64,000 nucleotides of DNA from Nothophaeocryptopus gaeumannii (taxonomy: Eukaryota > Ascomycota > Dothideomycetes > Mycosphaerellales > Mycosphaerellaceae): the NCBI GenBank assembly GCA_031771865.1, contig JASISA010000027.1, positions 2,728,001-2,792,000 of the forward strand, written 5' to 3'. The notes below the pieces were generated by a model. It was given only the letters and a program-made list of their open reading frames with translations. It was not told the DNA's origin and did not search any database. Positions 9,946-19,503 of this stretch are shown here, piece after piece (the first letter of the stretch is position 1; every line of letters starts with the position of its first letter). A program made the position numbers and the translations under genes.

Positions 9946-12900
9946 TCACTTCTTCGCGCGACCTTTGCCCTTGCCTTTCTTTGGCTTCTCATCATCCTCA
10001 TCCTCATCCTCATCGTCGTCCTTGGAAGCCTTTTTCTTCTTATTGGCCCCTGCTTTGCCAGAAGCAGCCTTCTTCTTCCTAGGCTGCTTGATGTACTTGT
10101 CCTTACTAAGGTCGACGTCTTCTTCTTCCTCGTTGGCGTCGGCGTCGTCGACAGCGTCATCTTCAGACTCTTCAAGAGCCTCCTCCAGGTCGGGCTTCTC
10201 TTTCGCCGGCGCTTTCTTGGGCGCGACAATGGAGGAGGCCTTCATGAACGGCACTGGATGAGACTGCTGGTTGTACCTGCGGCTGATAAGTAAAATCTCC
10301 TAATCAGTCTATGATATGAGCTGACTTACAATCGGGTGAAGGTAGACTTCGCCTGGGATTCAATCTTGATGCGCTCCATATCAGCGTCGCCGACACCAAG
10401 CTCCAGTATTGCATCCCAGTCGTCTTTCGTGAGGTAGTAAGAGTCCATGAGCTGGATAATTTCGGGAACAGCTTCTTTTCCTTCCACTTGCAGCTTCCTG
10501 ACGAGCTTCTCAAACAGCAATGGCATGTACGTTTGTCGTATCTCATGTCGATCTGCGGTGACTCTCAATCGCATGTGCCCTTGAATCTCTTTGATGAAGC
10601 GCATCAACTTGCCCTGGTTGGAGTTCTTACCGAGCCATGCCGTGAAACGTGTTTGGCTGCCGGCCATGGAACCGTAAACAAAGCTCGCCGGTCGAACAAA
10701 GCTGAAAACCGCATGTGTAGGCATCAGCGACCATTGCTGCTGACTGCCGTGAATCATTCGATCAACGAGGTCTCCATCACTAATGGAATCAGCAGCCTTG
10801 CTGACGAGGTCCAAGTTCATGAGATTCTTCATCTTCGCATTTCCGTTGTGCATGTTCGAACGTTGCGGACTCGTCCCGAGATAATTTTCCTGCAACATGA
10901 GCGGTGCAAATTCATGGTCATTGAAGTACAGCTCGGTCTTCGCGTTTAGCGTTGATTGCGATGCGGCATTGAAGAGACCACCTCCAAGGATTTTACCCAC
11001 CATGTCCCACGGCTTCAGGATGATGTGCTTTTGCCAAGCTTTGCTCATGTCTTTGCTCTCTTCAAAGCTCATGTTCTCGCTGTCAAGTTTCGCTGTGCTG
11101 ACCATGTTCACGACCTGTCGAATATCCGCTCCGGAACCCTCAATGAGAGCGTTGATAACGTTCGGTGGCATCTTGAGTCCCTCTCGATAAGCGATGGTCA
11201 TGATGCGGCTTCGTATTTGATCTGTAGTAGGACGTCGGAACGGTAGGTCGTAGGTGACGAAGTCAAATGGCTTCATCTTGGGCAGCTTCCGGTCATTGCA
11301 TATGAGAATCATTGGAATCATGCTCTTCTTGCAGACAGCCGCAAGCGCGCCAACGCCGCCTCTGTCTCCAGCGCTCATACCATCGACTTCGTCCATAATC
11401 AGTACCAGCTTCTTCTTTGAGGCCTCGACATCGGAAACGCCGGAAGAAAAATAGCCCATAAGTGAGGTCGTGGACAGAACACCTCTCAATCCAGTTTCCA
11501 CAAGCTTCTTGGAACGTGTGTCAGAAGCATTAGACTCGACGATATCGTATCCTTCGAGTTTCGCCACCAAGTGTGCGGCAGTGGTCTTGCCTATGCCAGG
11601 CGGACCATGAATCATGACAGCTCTGTGAACCCCACTGCCATCGGCTCCTGCCATTTTGAAGCCCGTTTTCTGGTTCTTTGGAAACATCCGCAACCAGCGC
11701 TGCAACTTCTCCACCTGCGTTTTGTTTCCGCAAATTTGACCAACAGTCGATGGCGCATAGCGAACAGTCCAAAGTCTCGTGTCTGGCCCTTCCGCAGAAG
11801 CTTTACCTTTGGCTGCGACGGTCGAAGCGGATGCAGCGTTTGTGAGCTCCTTTCGCGGGCTCCGCCTGGATGCGCTCAGGCGCGCTTTGGCTTCTTTCTC
11901 TTGCTGGTCGATCTCGGCAGCCTGTTCGCGAATCTTCTCTTCTTCTTTTGCCATCTTTTCGGCATACTGCTCAGCAGCCGCGCCATCGCCTCCGTTTGCG
12001 GGCAGCTTCCGAATCAGTGCAAAAAGACCCTCCTCATTTATGACTTTGAGACTGTGCTTCTTGATGGTTTCCAATTTCTTTGGACCAGCGTCTTCGCCGA
12101 GCACAACGTAGCTAGTCTTCCCTGAGGGTGCGCCCATAACCTTGCCACCGTATCGCTTGACAAGTGCTTGACCCTGTTCCCTGCCGAGGGCCTGCATTTG
12201 CCCGGTGAAGACGAAAGACAAGCCCGCGAGGCAGTTTTCCTCGCCAGTCGGAAGGTCAGAGTCGGCAACAGCTCCTGCTGGCACAGCGGAGTTAGCATGC
12301 TGACCAAACTGGAATTTCTTCTTTCCATCGTCTTCGTCAGCAGACTTCCCCGGTGGTGGTGGGGCATCAATCGTCGGTATGCTAGCAAAGATGGCCTTCA
12401 TCTCAGCACTGTCCTGTGGGGCCTCCTTCTTGGCTTTCTTTGCTGTCGTGGCGCCTTTCTTAGCAGGTGTAGAACGCTTTTTCGTAGGTGCTGATTCATT
12501 AGGTCCTAGGTCGTCATCATCGTCCTCATCAAGAGCCACAGATTTTCGCTTTTTGCTAGCTTTGGCTGGCGTCTCCTTTGCCGGCTTGTCGCTCACAATC
12601 TTCTCTTCGTCGTCGGGGACAACGAAGTCGTCTTCTGGATTGGTATCTTTCATGTCAACATCGCCATCAGGGTCGTGGTCGTCCTGCCCAGTGTCCTGCA
12701 GCCTCTTCTGCTTGGCACTTTCCCGCTTCTTCGGGATAAGGGGCTTATCGTCTTCCGTGCCTTCCTCATAGTCATCGTCTATACGGCGTCCGACCTTGGC
12801 GTTGGCCTTGAATTCATCGACGGCGTTTTCTTCGAGGTCGTCGTCGGGGAACTCATAATTTTCGTCAAGATCGACATAGCTAGCAGCCTTCTTGGCGCGC

Positions 12901-13289
12901 GCAGAGCTCCGGCCATTGGGTGTGGCCTTCGTGGTCTTAACACCGTTGGTCTTTGAAGCAGCTTTCTTGGGCGTACTCTCCGAGACCTGCTTTGAAGCTC
13001 TCGCTGGCCTCACTGCCTCTGTCCGCTTTGGTTTGCCCTTTCCGAAGAAGTCATCGGCGGTTGTCTCTTCCAACACCTGTTCTGGCTCAGACTTCTTAAC
13101 GGTGGAAGCTCCTTTTCGCGGTGTCGATTTCTTGGACGCAGGCTTCTGCTGCTCTTCGTCCTCATCTTCATCATCCTCGATGACCTTCCGCGGGCGTCCG
13201 CGCTTCTTGGTCTCCTCCTTGGGGTTGGGTTTCTCGGACGGCGTGCATGCGGGCTTGCCACCGAAGAAGGAGCGAATGTCGGACGGCAT
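9946..13289 (-). CDS. RFC1: Replication factor C subunit 1 (clamp loader large subunit)
   Basis: Two exons, 10330-13289 and 9946-10276, encode 1096 aa; the 53-nt intron is GTAAGT...CGCAG and the junction yields LYNQQSHPVPFMKAS, a family-conserved C-terminal block. Rfc1 is the large subunit of the RFC clamp loader that opens and loads PCNA at primer ends in nuclear replication. The N-terminus MPSDIRSFFGG fits a PCNA-binding box. Residues about 20-330 are Lys/Glu-rich and disordered with NLS-like runs. A BRCT domain follows at about 350-430 (LAGLSFVFTGQM, RYGGKVMGAPSGKTSYVVLG), then the AAA+ module with Walker A HGPPGIGKTT near residue 562 and Walker B LIMDEVDGMSAGD near 632, and the RFC1 C-terminal collar domain. 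The C-terminus is a long Asp/Glu and Lys tail ending GKGKGRAKK. Confidence 0.96.
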
Positions 13290-13670
13290 CTTCGCTCAGC
13301 TCACATGCAGAGACGCATGAATGCAGTTGGGTGTTTGACCGTCGGTGGAGTTCGTATAGCGGTCGTGACAGTGATGATGGTGGTGGTGATGTCGCGTGAA
13401 CATCCACGCACTGACTGAAGGGGGCCGAGCTCGACGCGAAGATGACGCGTGCGCGCCCAATGCGGATGGCGAGTGAAGTGGTAATGAGATCAAGGTGACC
13501 GGGCCGATGGCAGCGGGAGTCCGCCCTCCACTCCGCAACTTCGCAGACACAGACACAGACATCAGTGCACCCAGCTCCAAGTCGGCGTCGAAGCTCTGCA
13601 CATCCATCCGATCCATACTGGCAGCCACTCCTCCTCATTGCAACTGGACCGACGCTCTTTTGCTGATGCA
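13290..13670. promoter_or_regulatory. Bidirectional promoter RFC1/MRPL16 with MluI box
   Basis: This 381-bp stretch separates the divergent RFC1 and L16 genes. An ACGCGT hexamer (MCB, the MBF/Mbp1-Swi6 site) lies at 13445-13450, about 155 nt upstream of the RFC1 ATG, which suits a gene of the replication machinery. A (GGT)n/(GAT)n simple tract lies at about 13372-13391 and a repeated CAGACA tract near 13546-13561. The MCB role is inferred from position and gene class. Confidence 0.45.
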
Positions 13671-14495
13671 ATGGCTACCATGCGTGTAAGCTGCAACGTC
13701 AGCGCAAATGCCCTGTCTTCGTTCACTACCAGAGCGTGCTGTACGGACGGACCCCTTCCCAAAACAAAATTCACAAAGAGCCGCCACTGATCAATCCTAC
13801 CAGGCTTGAGGAATGCTTTGCAGGCGCTATGCTCCCAAGCTCAAGCTCAAGCTCAATCCAAGTCCAGGGCACAAACGCGCAACTTCTCCACTACCCGACC
13901 TAATTTCAACTGGCTTATGCCAAAAGCTGGCGAGTCTAGCAAATCACGAAAGGGCCGCCCAAAGTGTCCAACTGGCGGCAGTGTAAAAGGCACGACGCTT
14001 GTTTGGGGGGAATATGGCATTAGACTCAAGGACACCGATCGCCGTATCAGTTCGGCCCAGCTGAAAATCGCGGACGAAACGATCAAGAAACGCCTCCGAG
14101 GAATGAAATACCGTCTGTACCATCGCGTGTCAGCGAATATTGGCGTCTATACCAGCGGTAACGATCAGCGTATGGGAAAAGGAAAGGGGTCATTTGATCA
14201 TTGGGCTGCGCGAGTCCCAGTGAGCAGAATACTGTTCGAACTGAAAGGGGAGATCCACGAGCAAGTCGTGAGAGATGCTTTTCGTCTAGCTGGAAACAAG
14301 CTGCCTGGCTTGTACGAATTCGTGAGAAAGGGTGATCCACCGGTCATGGGCATCACGAAACTCGGAAGTGGCGTGACAGAGGAAATGCTGAGAAGACCAC
14401 GGAAGACTGTGCCGGCGCCGAGTAAAGACAGCACTGCAGACAGAATACCGGCCACTACTCCAGCGACTCCTGCTCCGCCTGCCCAGCAAATGTAG
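13671..14495 (+). CDS. MRPL16: Mitochondrial ribosomal protein L16 (uL16m)
   Basis: The large open frame starting near 13804 has no ATG at its head. A 13-nt first exon (13671-13683, coding MATM plus one base) joined across a 120-nt intron (13684-13803, GTGTAAG...CTACCAG) gives 234 aa beginning MATMRLRNALQALCS, a fitting mitochondrial presequence. The mature part has the L16/L10e family signatures: KGTTLVWGEYGIRLKDTDRR, the YRLYHRVSANIGVYTSGNDQ region, RMGKGKGSFDHWAARV, LFELKGEI and the LPGLYEFVRKGDPPVMGI end. L16 belongs to the large subunit of the mitochondrial ribosome near the peptidyl-transferase centre. The Thr/Pro/Ala-rich C-terminal tail is an extension beyond bacterial L16. Confidence 0.92.
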
Positions 14496-15049
14496 AATCA
14501 AAATACCTCGCATTCCGCGAACAGCAATCTGAATGCCTCAAACGAGGTCTCCCAACGCAACCAGATGGAGGATCTCAAACCGAATTCACTGCTCGCCGCG
14601 TTCGGTTGTCATATCGCAGCGGTGCCAGCAACCCATGTTCAAAGACATTTGGTGCTTTGAGATCACGGCCAGCGCCGCAAGGAGCACTTGAAACGACGAG
14701 ACGGACATCGATCGCACAGGAATGCGTAGAATATTATCAATATGCGGTTTTGCTACCTGCTTCGGCGGTTTTCGCGTTACTCTTGCCCCTCCATTTGTCT
14801 TGACTGACTGACTCAAACCTCACCGCGTGATTAAGCGCCGCTCGACAAGTATACAGCTCTTCAGAATGCGCAATGCATCAGAATGGTAGAATCTGTTTGT
14901 TTCTATGTCAGCTGTGAGGGTCGTGCGCGAGATGACGACCCTGGCTTGCGGGCCGTTGGCGTGTGAAGATCGAAAGTCCGGATGCAGAAGCTCTGCCTGC
15001 ACTGCCCTCACCAGATAGATTCTACACACAATCGCACCTCGGACCACTC
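14496..15049. promoter_or_regulatory. Intergenic region, promoter of the AAA ATPase gene
   Basis: This 554-bp stretch lies between two plus-strand genes. The frame of the AAA protein is open from 14963, but only with a GTG codon, so this part is taken as leader. A TGACTGACTGACT run lies near 14803-14815. No other element or gene is seen. Confidence 0.4.
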
Positions 15050-18000
15050 ATGCGGTCCATCGCACGACGAGGCGCCCGTCTCAGTCAAGGTCGAGCCGCA
15101 TCCATCTCCGTTCTGCCCGAGCCACAATACCACCACCTGCATCATCACCAGCAGCGCATTCGGGACTTCAACAGCAGCAGCCGCGTGCGCCAGCGGACAG
15201 ACGGCTCCGGGCCTAATCCTCCTCCTTCTCACCACAACGCATTCGAAACTCGGACGTCGGATCAGCGGCGCCTGGAAGACGCAGCTCAGGGGAATCAACG
15301 GGAAGTGGAAGCCGGCGGCGAAGATAATGGCAATGGCGGATCTGGCGACACAAGAACGTCGGAAGAGGCTGAGGCGCGAAAGTCAAGACCAGGCAAGACC
15401 TTCAGACAACGCAAGAAGGAGGCTGCTGTACCGGTTGTGCCGAAACCGCCTCCGATCCCGCAATGGTTCTTGAAGCACAATGTGAAATTGCACGTCGAGT
15501 CGGTCAAGCCGGATACGTCTGCGAAGAATGCGCAGGCTCTCCAGTGCATTGACAACGAGACGGGTCATGTCCTCTTCACCATGCCTTATTACGAAGCATG
15601 GCCTGTGTCTGGACTTCGTCCTCACATGAACGAAGGACAAGGGCAAACGCCGTCTGATGCAGGCGGCGAAGCAAGCAAGAAGTCACTGCAGCAGAGTTTT
15701 TTCGACAATCGCTTTACGGTACCTTCCTTGGATTCTTCTTCCTCCAATACAGCAAAAGGAGCTCCTTGTCTGAAAATGCCTCCGTCTGTCGAGAACTACA
15801 GAGAAGTCAACTCTCATTCGTTGCTTCGATGGGCGATACTGCAAGCCGAGACTGGCATCGTAGCAGCGTTTCGGGTTGCTCAGGATGCTCCTCACCTGTC
15901 TTCACAAGCAGCATCTCGTGTTGACCTATCATTGCATTGCAAAGATCCGAATGCCCACGATCAAATGGACGAATTTGTAGAGGATTTGGCCGCCATCACT
16001 GGCGCTGATATGATCCGCCTGGATGCGAATGATCTCGCGGAGCTTACGGCAGAATATGTCGGGCACGGATCAGACGCGCCGGGCTCGTTTTCGAATCTTG
16101 CGTATGATGTTTACGGCGACTACGTTTCCACTCCTAGCCGTCAATCTCGAATGGAGGAGGAGGACGAATACGATGAAATGGATGAAGATGAACACGAAGA
16201 AGACGAGGAAGACGACCACCGTAATTCCTCCCAATTTGGCAATAACTCAATATTTTCCAGTCTTGCCGATCTCAGAAAGACGCTAGCAGAGCGACATCCC
16301 AGCTTCACCAAGACGTTGAACAAGATTGGGAGTCGCGACATCATCGTGGACATGGAGCCATTGGCATCTAGAACAAACAAATCTGGCAGTGCTTTCTTAC
16401 CCACAAGCTCCTACGACACACAGGATTTTGACGACGCAAGACTGTCAGCCTTTGTTGACAGTCTGCTTGACGTTGTTAAATTGAAGCAGACAGACAGTCA
16501 ACGATGGCAGAGCGAGGGCTTTAGGCCAAGATCAACCCCTAAGGCAACAACATCGGGTAGTGCGACAGCCTTGTCGGATTCGGACGCGTCCAAAAAGCCA
16601 CTCTCGCGTTTCTGGCGATCAAGCTCTGGAATGTGGTTTCCTGATGCTGCGGGACTACTTGCACTCTATGTTGATCCCGTGACTGAGCAGACTGTTAAAG
16701 GCCTGTTGCGGCTGGAAGCGCGGGCTCCAATCCCAGAGAACAACGAAAGCAATGGACCCATCAAGACCATCCTTCACGTGCGGGACCTTCGAGAGATCTG
16801 CAACTCTCGAGTGGGAGAGGCTATCATACGCTGCCTTGCTAGAGTTGTCCAGAAACGCCGTCGCAAGGGCGAACAAATCGTCATTGTCGGAACTTCATGC
16901 TCCAACGGACTTGCCGCAATTTCGCAAGGGATGGACGATTTCAGGAGCATATCGATCCCTGCTGCCTTCAACATATCTGCCGAAGAGCAAGCTCACTTCA
17001 GACCCGGAAACCCATCAAACGACAACGCAACATATCCACCATACCGGCGAATTCTTGAGATCAACTCGCGCCTCCTCCAGAGAATGTTGGAATCATTGTG
17101 CCCAGGGAGTAGCGTCGATCTCTTCTCCGAATCTTCGCAACGCCACATGAGACTTGGCGACGATGTTCTCAGCAAAAAAGTCATGTCATTTGACATGATC
17201 CAGCGGATCGTACTGGCCGCTATCGGTGTGGCTCAGACACACGCTGTATCAGATTCCGTTGCAGCTGTCCATATTGGACTTGCAACGTTAATTACAAGAA
17301 ATGCTGCACAGGTCGAGAGGGACTGGACGGACTTCCACCGACAAAGGGATCTCGGCGCCCTGTCAAACGAAAAACGCGAAAGCAGCATCGCCAGTCCAGC
17401 CTCCGATCACAGTCAAAGCAAGATCGATCGAATCAAGAAAGATTGCAATGCGCACGAGACTCGCTTGCTGCCTGGTGTGGTCGATGCTCAGAATATCAAA
17501 ACTGGCTTTGATCAGGTCCATGCTCCTGCCGATACTATTGAGTCTCTGAGAACACTTACATCTCTTTCGCTGTTGCGACCGGACGCGTTCACATATGGAG
17601 TCCTCGCAGCTGACAGGCTTCCCGGCCTGATGCTTTACGGGCCACCTGGTACGGGTAAAACGCTTCTGGCTAAAGCCGTGGCGAAAGAGTCTGGTGCTAC
17701 GGTGCTCGAGATCAGTGGAGCACAAATTTACGAGAAGTATGTTGGAGAAGGTGAGAAAATGGTGCGTGCCGTTTTCAGTCTCGCCAAAAAGCTCTCGCCG
17801 TGCATCGTCTTCATTGATGAGGCCGATGCGATCTTCGGCAGCCGCAGCAACGCCGGCAACAGAAATACGCACCGCGAGATCATCAACCAATTTTTACGGG
17901 AATGGGATGGGACGGATTTACATAACGTCTTCATCATGGTCGCTAGCAACAGACCATTTGATCTAGATGATGCTGTGCTCCGGAGATTACCTCGCAGGCT

Positions 18001-18436
18001 TTTAGTTGATCTGCCCGTTGCGAAGGACAGAGAGTCCATCTTCAAGATCCATTTGCAGGATGAAATAGTCGATGGTAGCGTCAACCTGGGCAAGCTGGCA
18101 GAGGAGACGCCGCTGTACTCGGGTTCAGATTTGAAAAATCTCTGCGTGTCCGCAGCCCTCGCTTGTGTCCGCGAGGAGAACGAGATTGCGAATAGCAAGC
18201 GGGACGAAAAGGACTTCAAGCTTCCCGAAAAGCGGACACTGTCTGAGCGTCATTTTGACAAGGCCATGAAAGAGATTTCTGCTTCGATAAACGAGGATAT
18301 GAGCTCGCTGACGGCCATTCGAAAGTTTGACGAGCAGTATGGCGATCGCAAGGGCAGGAGGAAAAGGCCTAACTATGGTTTCGGCATGAGCGACGCCGGT
18401 GTAGATGAGAGCGCTGCTAGAGTGAGGCAGCCGTAG
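15050..18436 (+). CDS. Mitochondrial-type AAA ATPase (MSP1/ATAD1-related)
   Basis: One intronless frame encodes 1128 aa. The N-terminus MRSIARRGARLSQGRAAS is Arg/Ser-rich without acids, as in mitochondrial presequences. The first 800 residues are fungal-specific, with several disordered stretches and a Glu/Asp run near residue 365-385. The AAA module is at about 825-1060: Walker A GPPGTGKT near 864, Walker B CIVFIDEADAIFG near 918, sensor-1 MVASNRPFDLDD, and arginine fingers in VLRRLPRRLLVDLP, followed by the Vps4/MSP1-like lid (YSGSDLKNLCVSAAL). MSP1/ATAD1-type AAAs extract or remodel membrane proteins at mitochondria; this longer protein is a filamentous-fungal relative whose substrate is not known. 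The start is the first ATG in frame. Confidence 0.85.
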   Translation: MRSIARRGARLSQGRAASISVLPEPQYHHLHHHQQRIRDFNSSSRVRQRTDGSGPNPPPSHHNAFETRTSDQRRLEDAAQGNQREVEAGGEDNGNGGSGDTRTSEEAEARKSRPGKTFRQRKKEAAVPVVPKPPPIPQWFLKHNVKLHVESVKPDTSAKNAQALQCIDNETGHVLFTMPYYEAWPVSGLRPHMNEGQGQTPSDAGGEASKKSLQQSFFDNRFTVPSLDSSSSNTAKGAPCLKMPPSVENYREVNSHSLLRWAILQAETGIVAAFRVAQDAPHLSSQAASRVDLSLHCKDPNAHDQMDEFVEDLAAITGADMIRLDANDLAELTAEYVGHGSDAPGSFSNLAYDVYGDYVSTPSRQSRMEEEDEYDEMDEDEHEEDEEDDHRNSSQFGNNSIFSSLADLRKTLAERHPSFTKTLNKIGSRDIIVDMEPLASRTNKSGSAFLPTSSYDTQDFDDARLSAFVDSLLDVVKLKQTDSQRWQSEGFRPRSTPKATTSGSATALSDSDASKKPLSRFWRSSSGMWFPDAAGLLALYVDPVTEQTVKGLLRLEARAPIPENNESNGPIKTILHVRDLREICNSRVGEAIIRCLARVVQKRRRKGEQIVIVGTSCSNGLAAISQGMDDFRSISIPAAFNISAEEQAHFRPGNPSNDNATYPPYRRILEINSRLLQRMLESLCPGSSVDLFSESSQRHMRLGDDVLSKKVMSFDMIQRIVLAAIGVAQTHAVSDSVAAVHIGLATLITRNAAQVERDWTDFHRQRDLGALSNEKRESSIASPASDHSQSKIDRIKKDCNAHETRLLPGVVDAQNIKTGFDQVHAPADTIESLRTLTSLSLLRPDAFTYGVLAADRLPGLMLYGPPGTGKTLLAKAVAKESGATVLEISGAQIYEKYVGEGEKMVRAVFSLAKKLSPCIVFIDEADAIFGSRSNAGNRNTHREIINQFLREWDGTDLHNVFIMVASNRPFDLDDAVLRRLPRRLLVDLPVAKDRESIFKIHLQDEIVDGSVNLGKLAEETPLYSGSDLKNLCVSAALACVREENEIANSKRDEKDFKLPEKRTLSERHFDKAMKEISASINEDMSSLTAIRKFDEQYGDRKGRRKRPNYGFGMSDAGVDESAARVRQP

Positions 18437-19503
18437 GACCGTGGAGGAGATAGACGTCTGTGCCGACCTTGAAATCAGTGCAACAGATCACGCTGCAATT
18501 TGCAGCTGCTCACAAGACAAGCCATTGTCGATTTCCTTCCTACATTTGCACATGCGGTCCGGCTTCGGCATCTTGGAGTTGTACGAGCTTCTGGCACTGC
18601 CCCTTCCAATGTGGTTGCTCCATTGCGGAACCAGCACGGCTAGGCAGTGGTAGGAATGCATCGATGTATGGTGATAATGACCATTGATCGGATCGTGTGA
18701 GGTCACGTATGGGCATGCCACGGCAGACTTAAGACTGATCTTCGACATGACGGTTGAATATGGCCTTGCGCGGCCGCGCGCTACAGTCGCTTGCTGCTCA
18801 CGATTGCGTGGACACAGGTCTTGGTCTTCTTGGCTCTGTTGAGGTGCACCAACGAGGCGTTCGACTTGTGATAGCGGCAAGCTGACTGTGGATTACATCG
18901 ATACAAGTATATGTGCTCCATCCATAGAGAATTGCAAAGGAGAGTGCACTATTACCTAGGTTTGTGGTTCCAGTGATCTGTGATGCTAGCCAATAACTAG
19001 AGCAAGGCCGGTGTTCGATGCGATGTACAACAGGTCGTTAATCCAACGGGGCAGTATGCAAGGCTGGCTGTGATGTAAGGCATAGAGAGCACATAATATT
19101 TATTATGAGAGTTCCTCGTGGGTAGCGCGGCAAGCAGCGACTGGCGAGTGGTTGGAATGGTGGTTGCCGGGCAGCTAGCGACAAGCTGGGTTAAGTCGGG
19201 TGAGTCTAAATTAGGCCTAGTTCTACATACCTCGCATCCTGATGTCCGCAGCGCTGCGGGTGCTGGGTGCTTGGGGCGATGGATGTTATGAGCCACTGCT
19301 GGTCGAGGAAGTGATACGAACGTCCTTCCTATACAGCCTGCTTCTTCTCCGTCTCCTCCTCCCACCAACCTGAGTCCCTACGACGTCTCCGTGTGCGTCC
19401 CAGCCTCCTGTCCACAGCGCGCTCTCGCTACCTCGCTACCTACCGACTGCAACCCTCTTTCCTCACCATCGCAGCCAGGACCTCCCTCGCGCCGGCGCAG
19501 GCC
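18437..19503. other. 1.07-kb intergenic region, no gene seen
   Basis: The stretch between the AAA ATPase and the ADAM gene, both on the plus strand, holds a 3' flank and a long leader/promoter. A frame continuous with the ADAM protein is open from 19393 but has only a GTG codon at its head. An AT-rich palindromic ATAATATTTATTAT lies at about 19094-19107. No RNA gene or domain-bearing frame is evident. Confidence 0.4.

Noticed and set aside
9985..10025. (TCATCC)n repeat at the 3' end of RFC1
   Set aside because: It codes for the acidic Asp/Glu tail of RFC1 and needs no other explanation.
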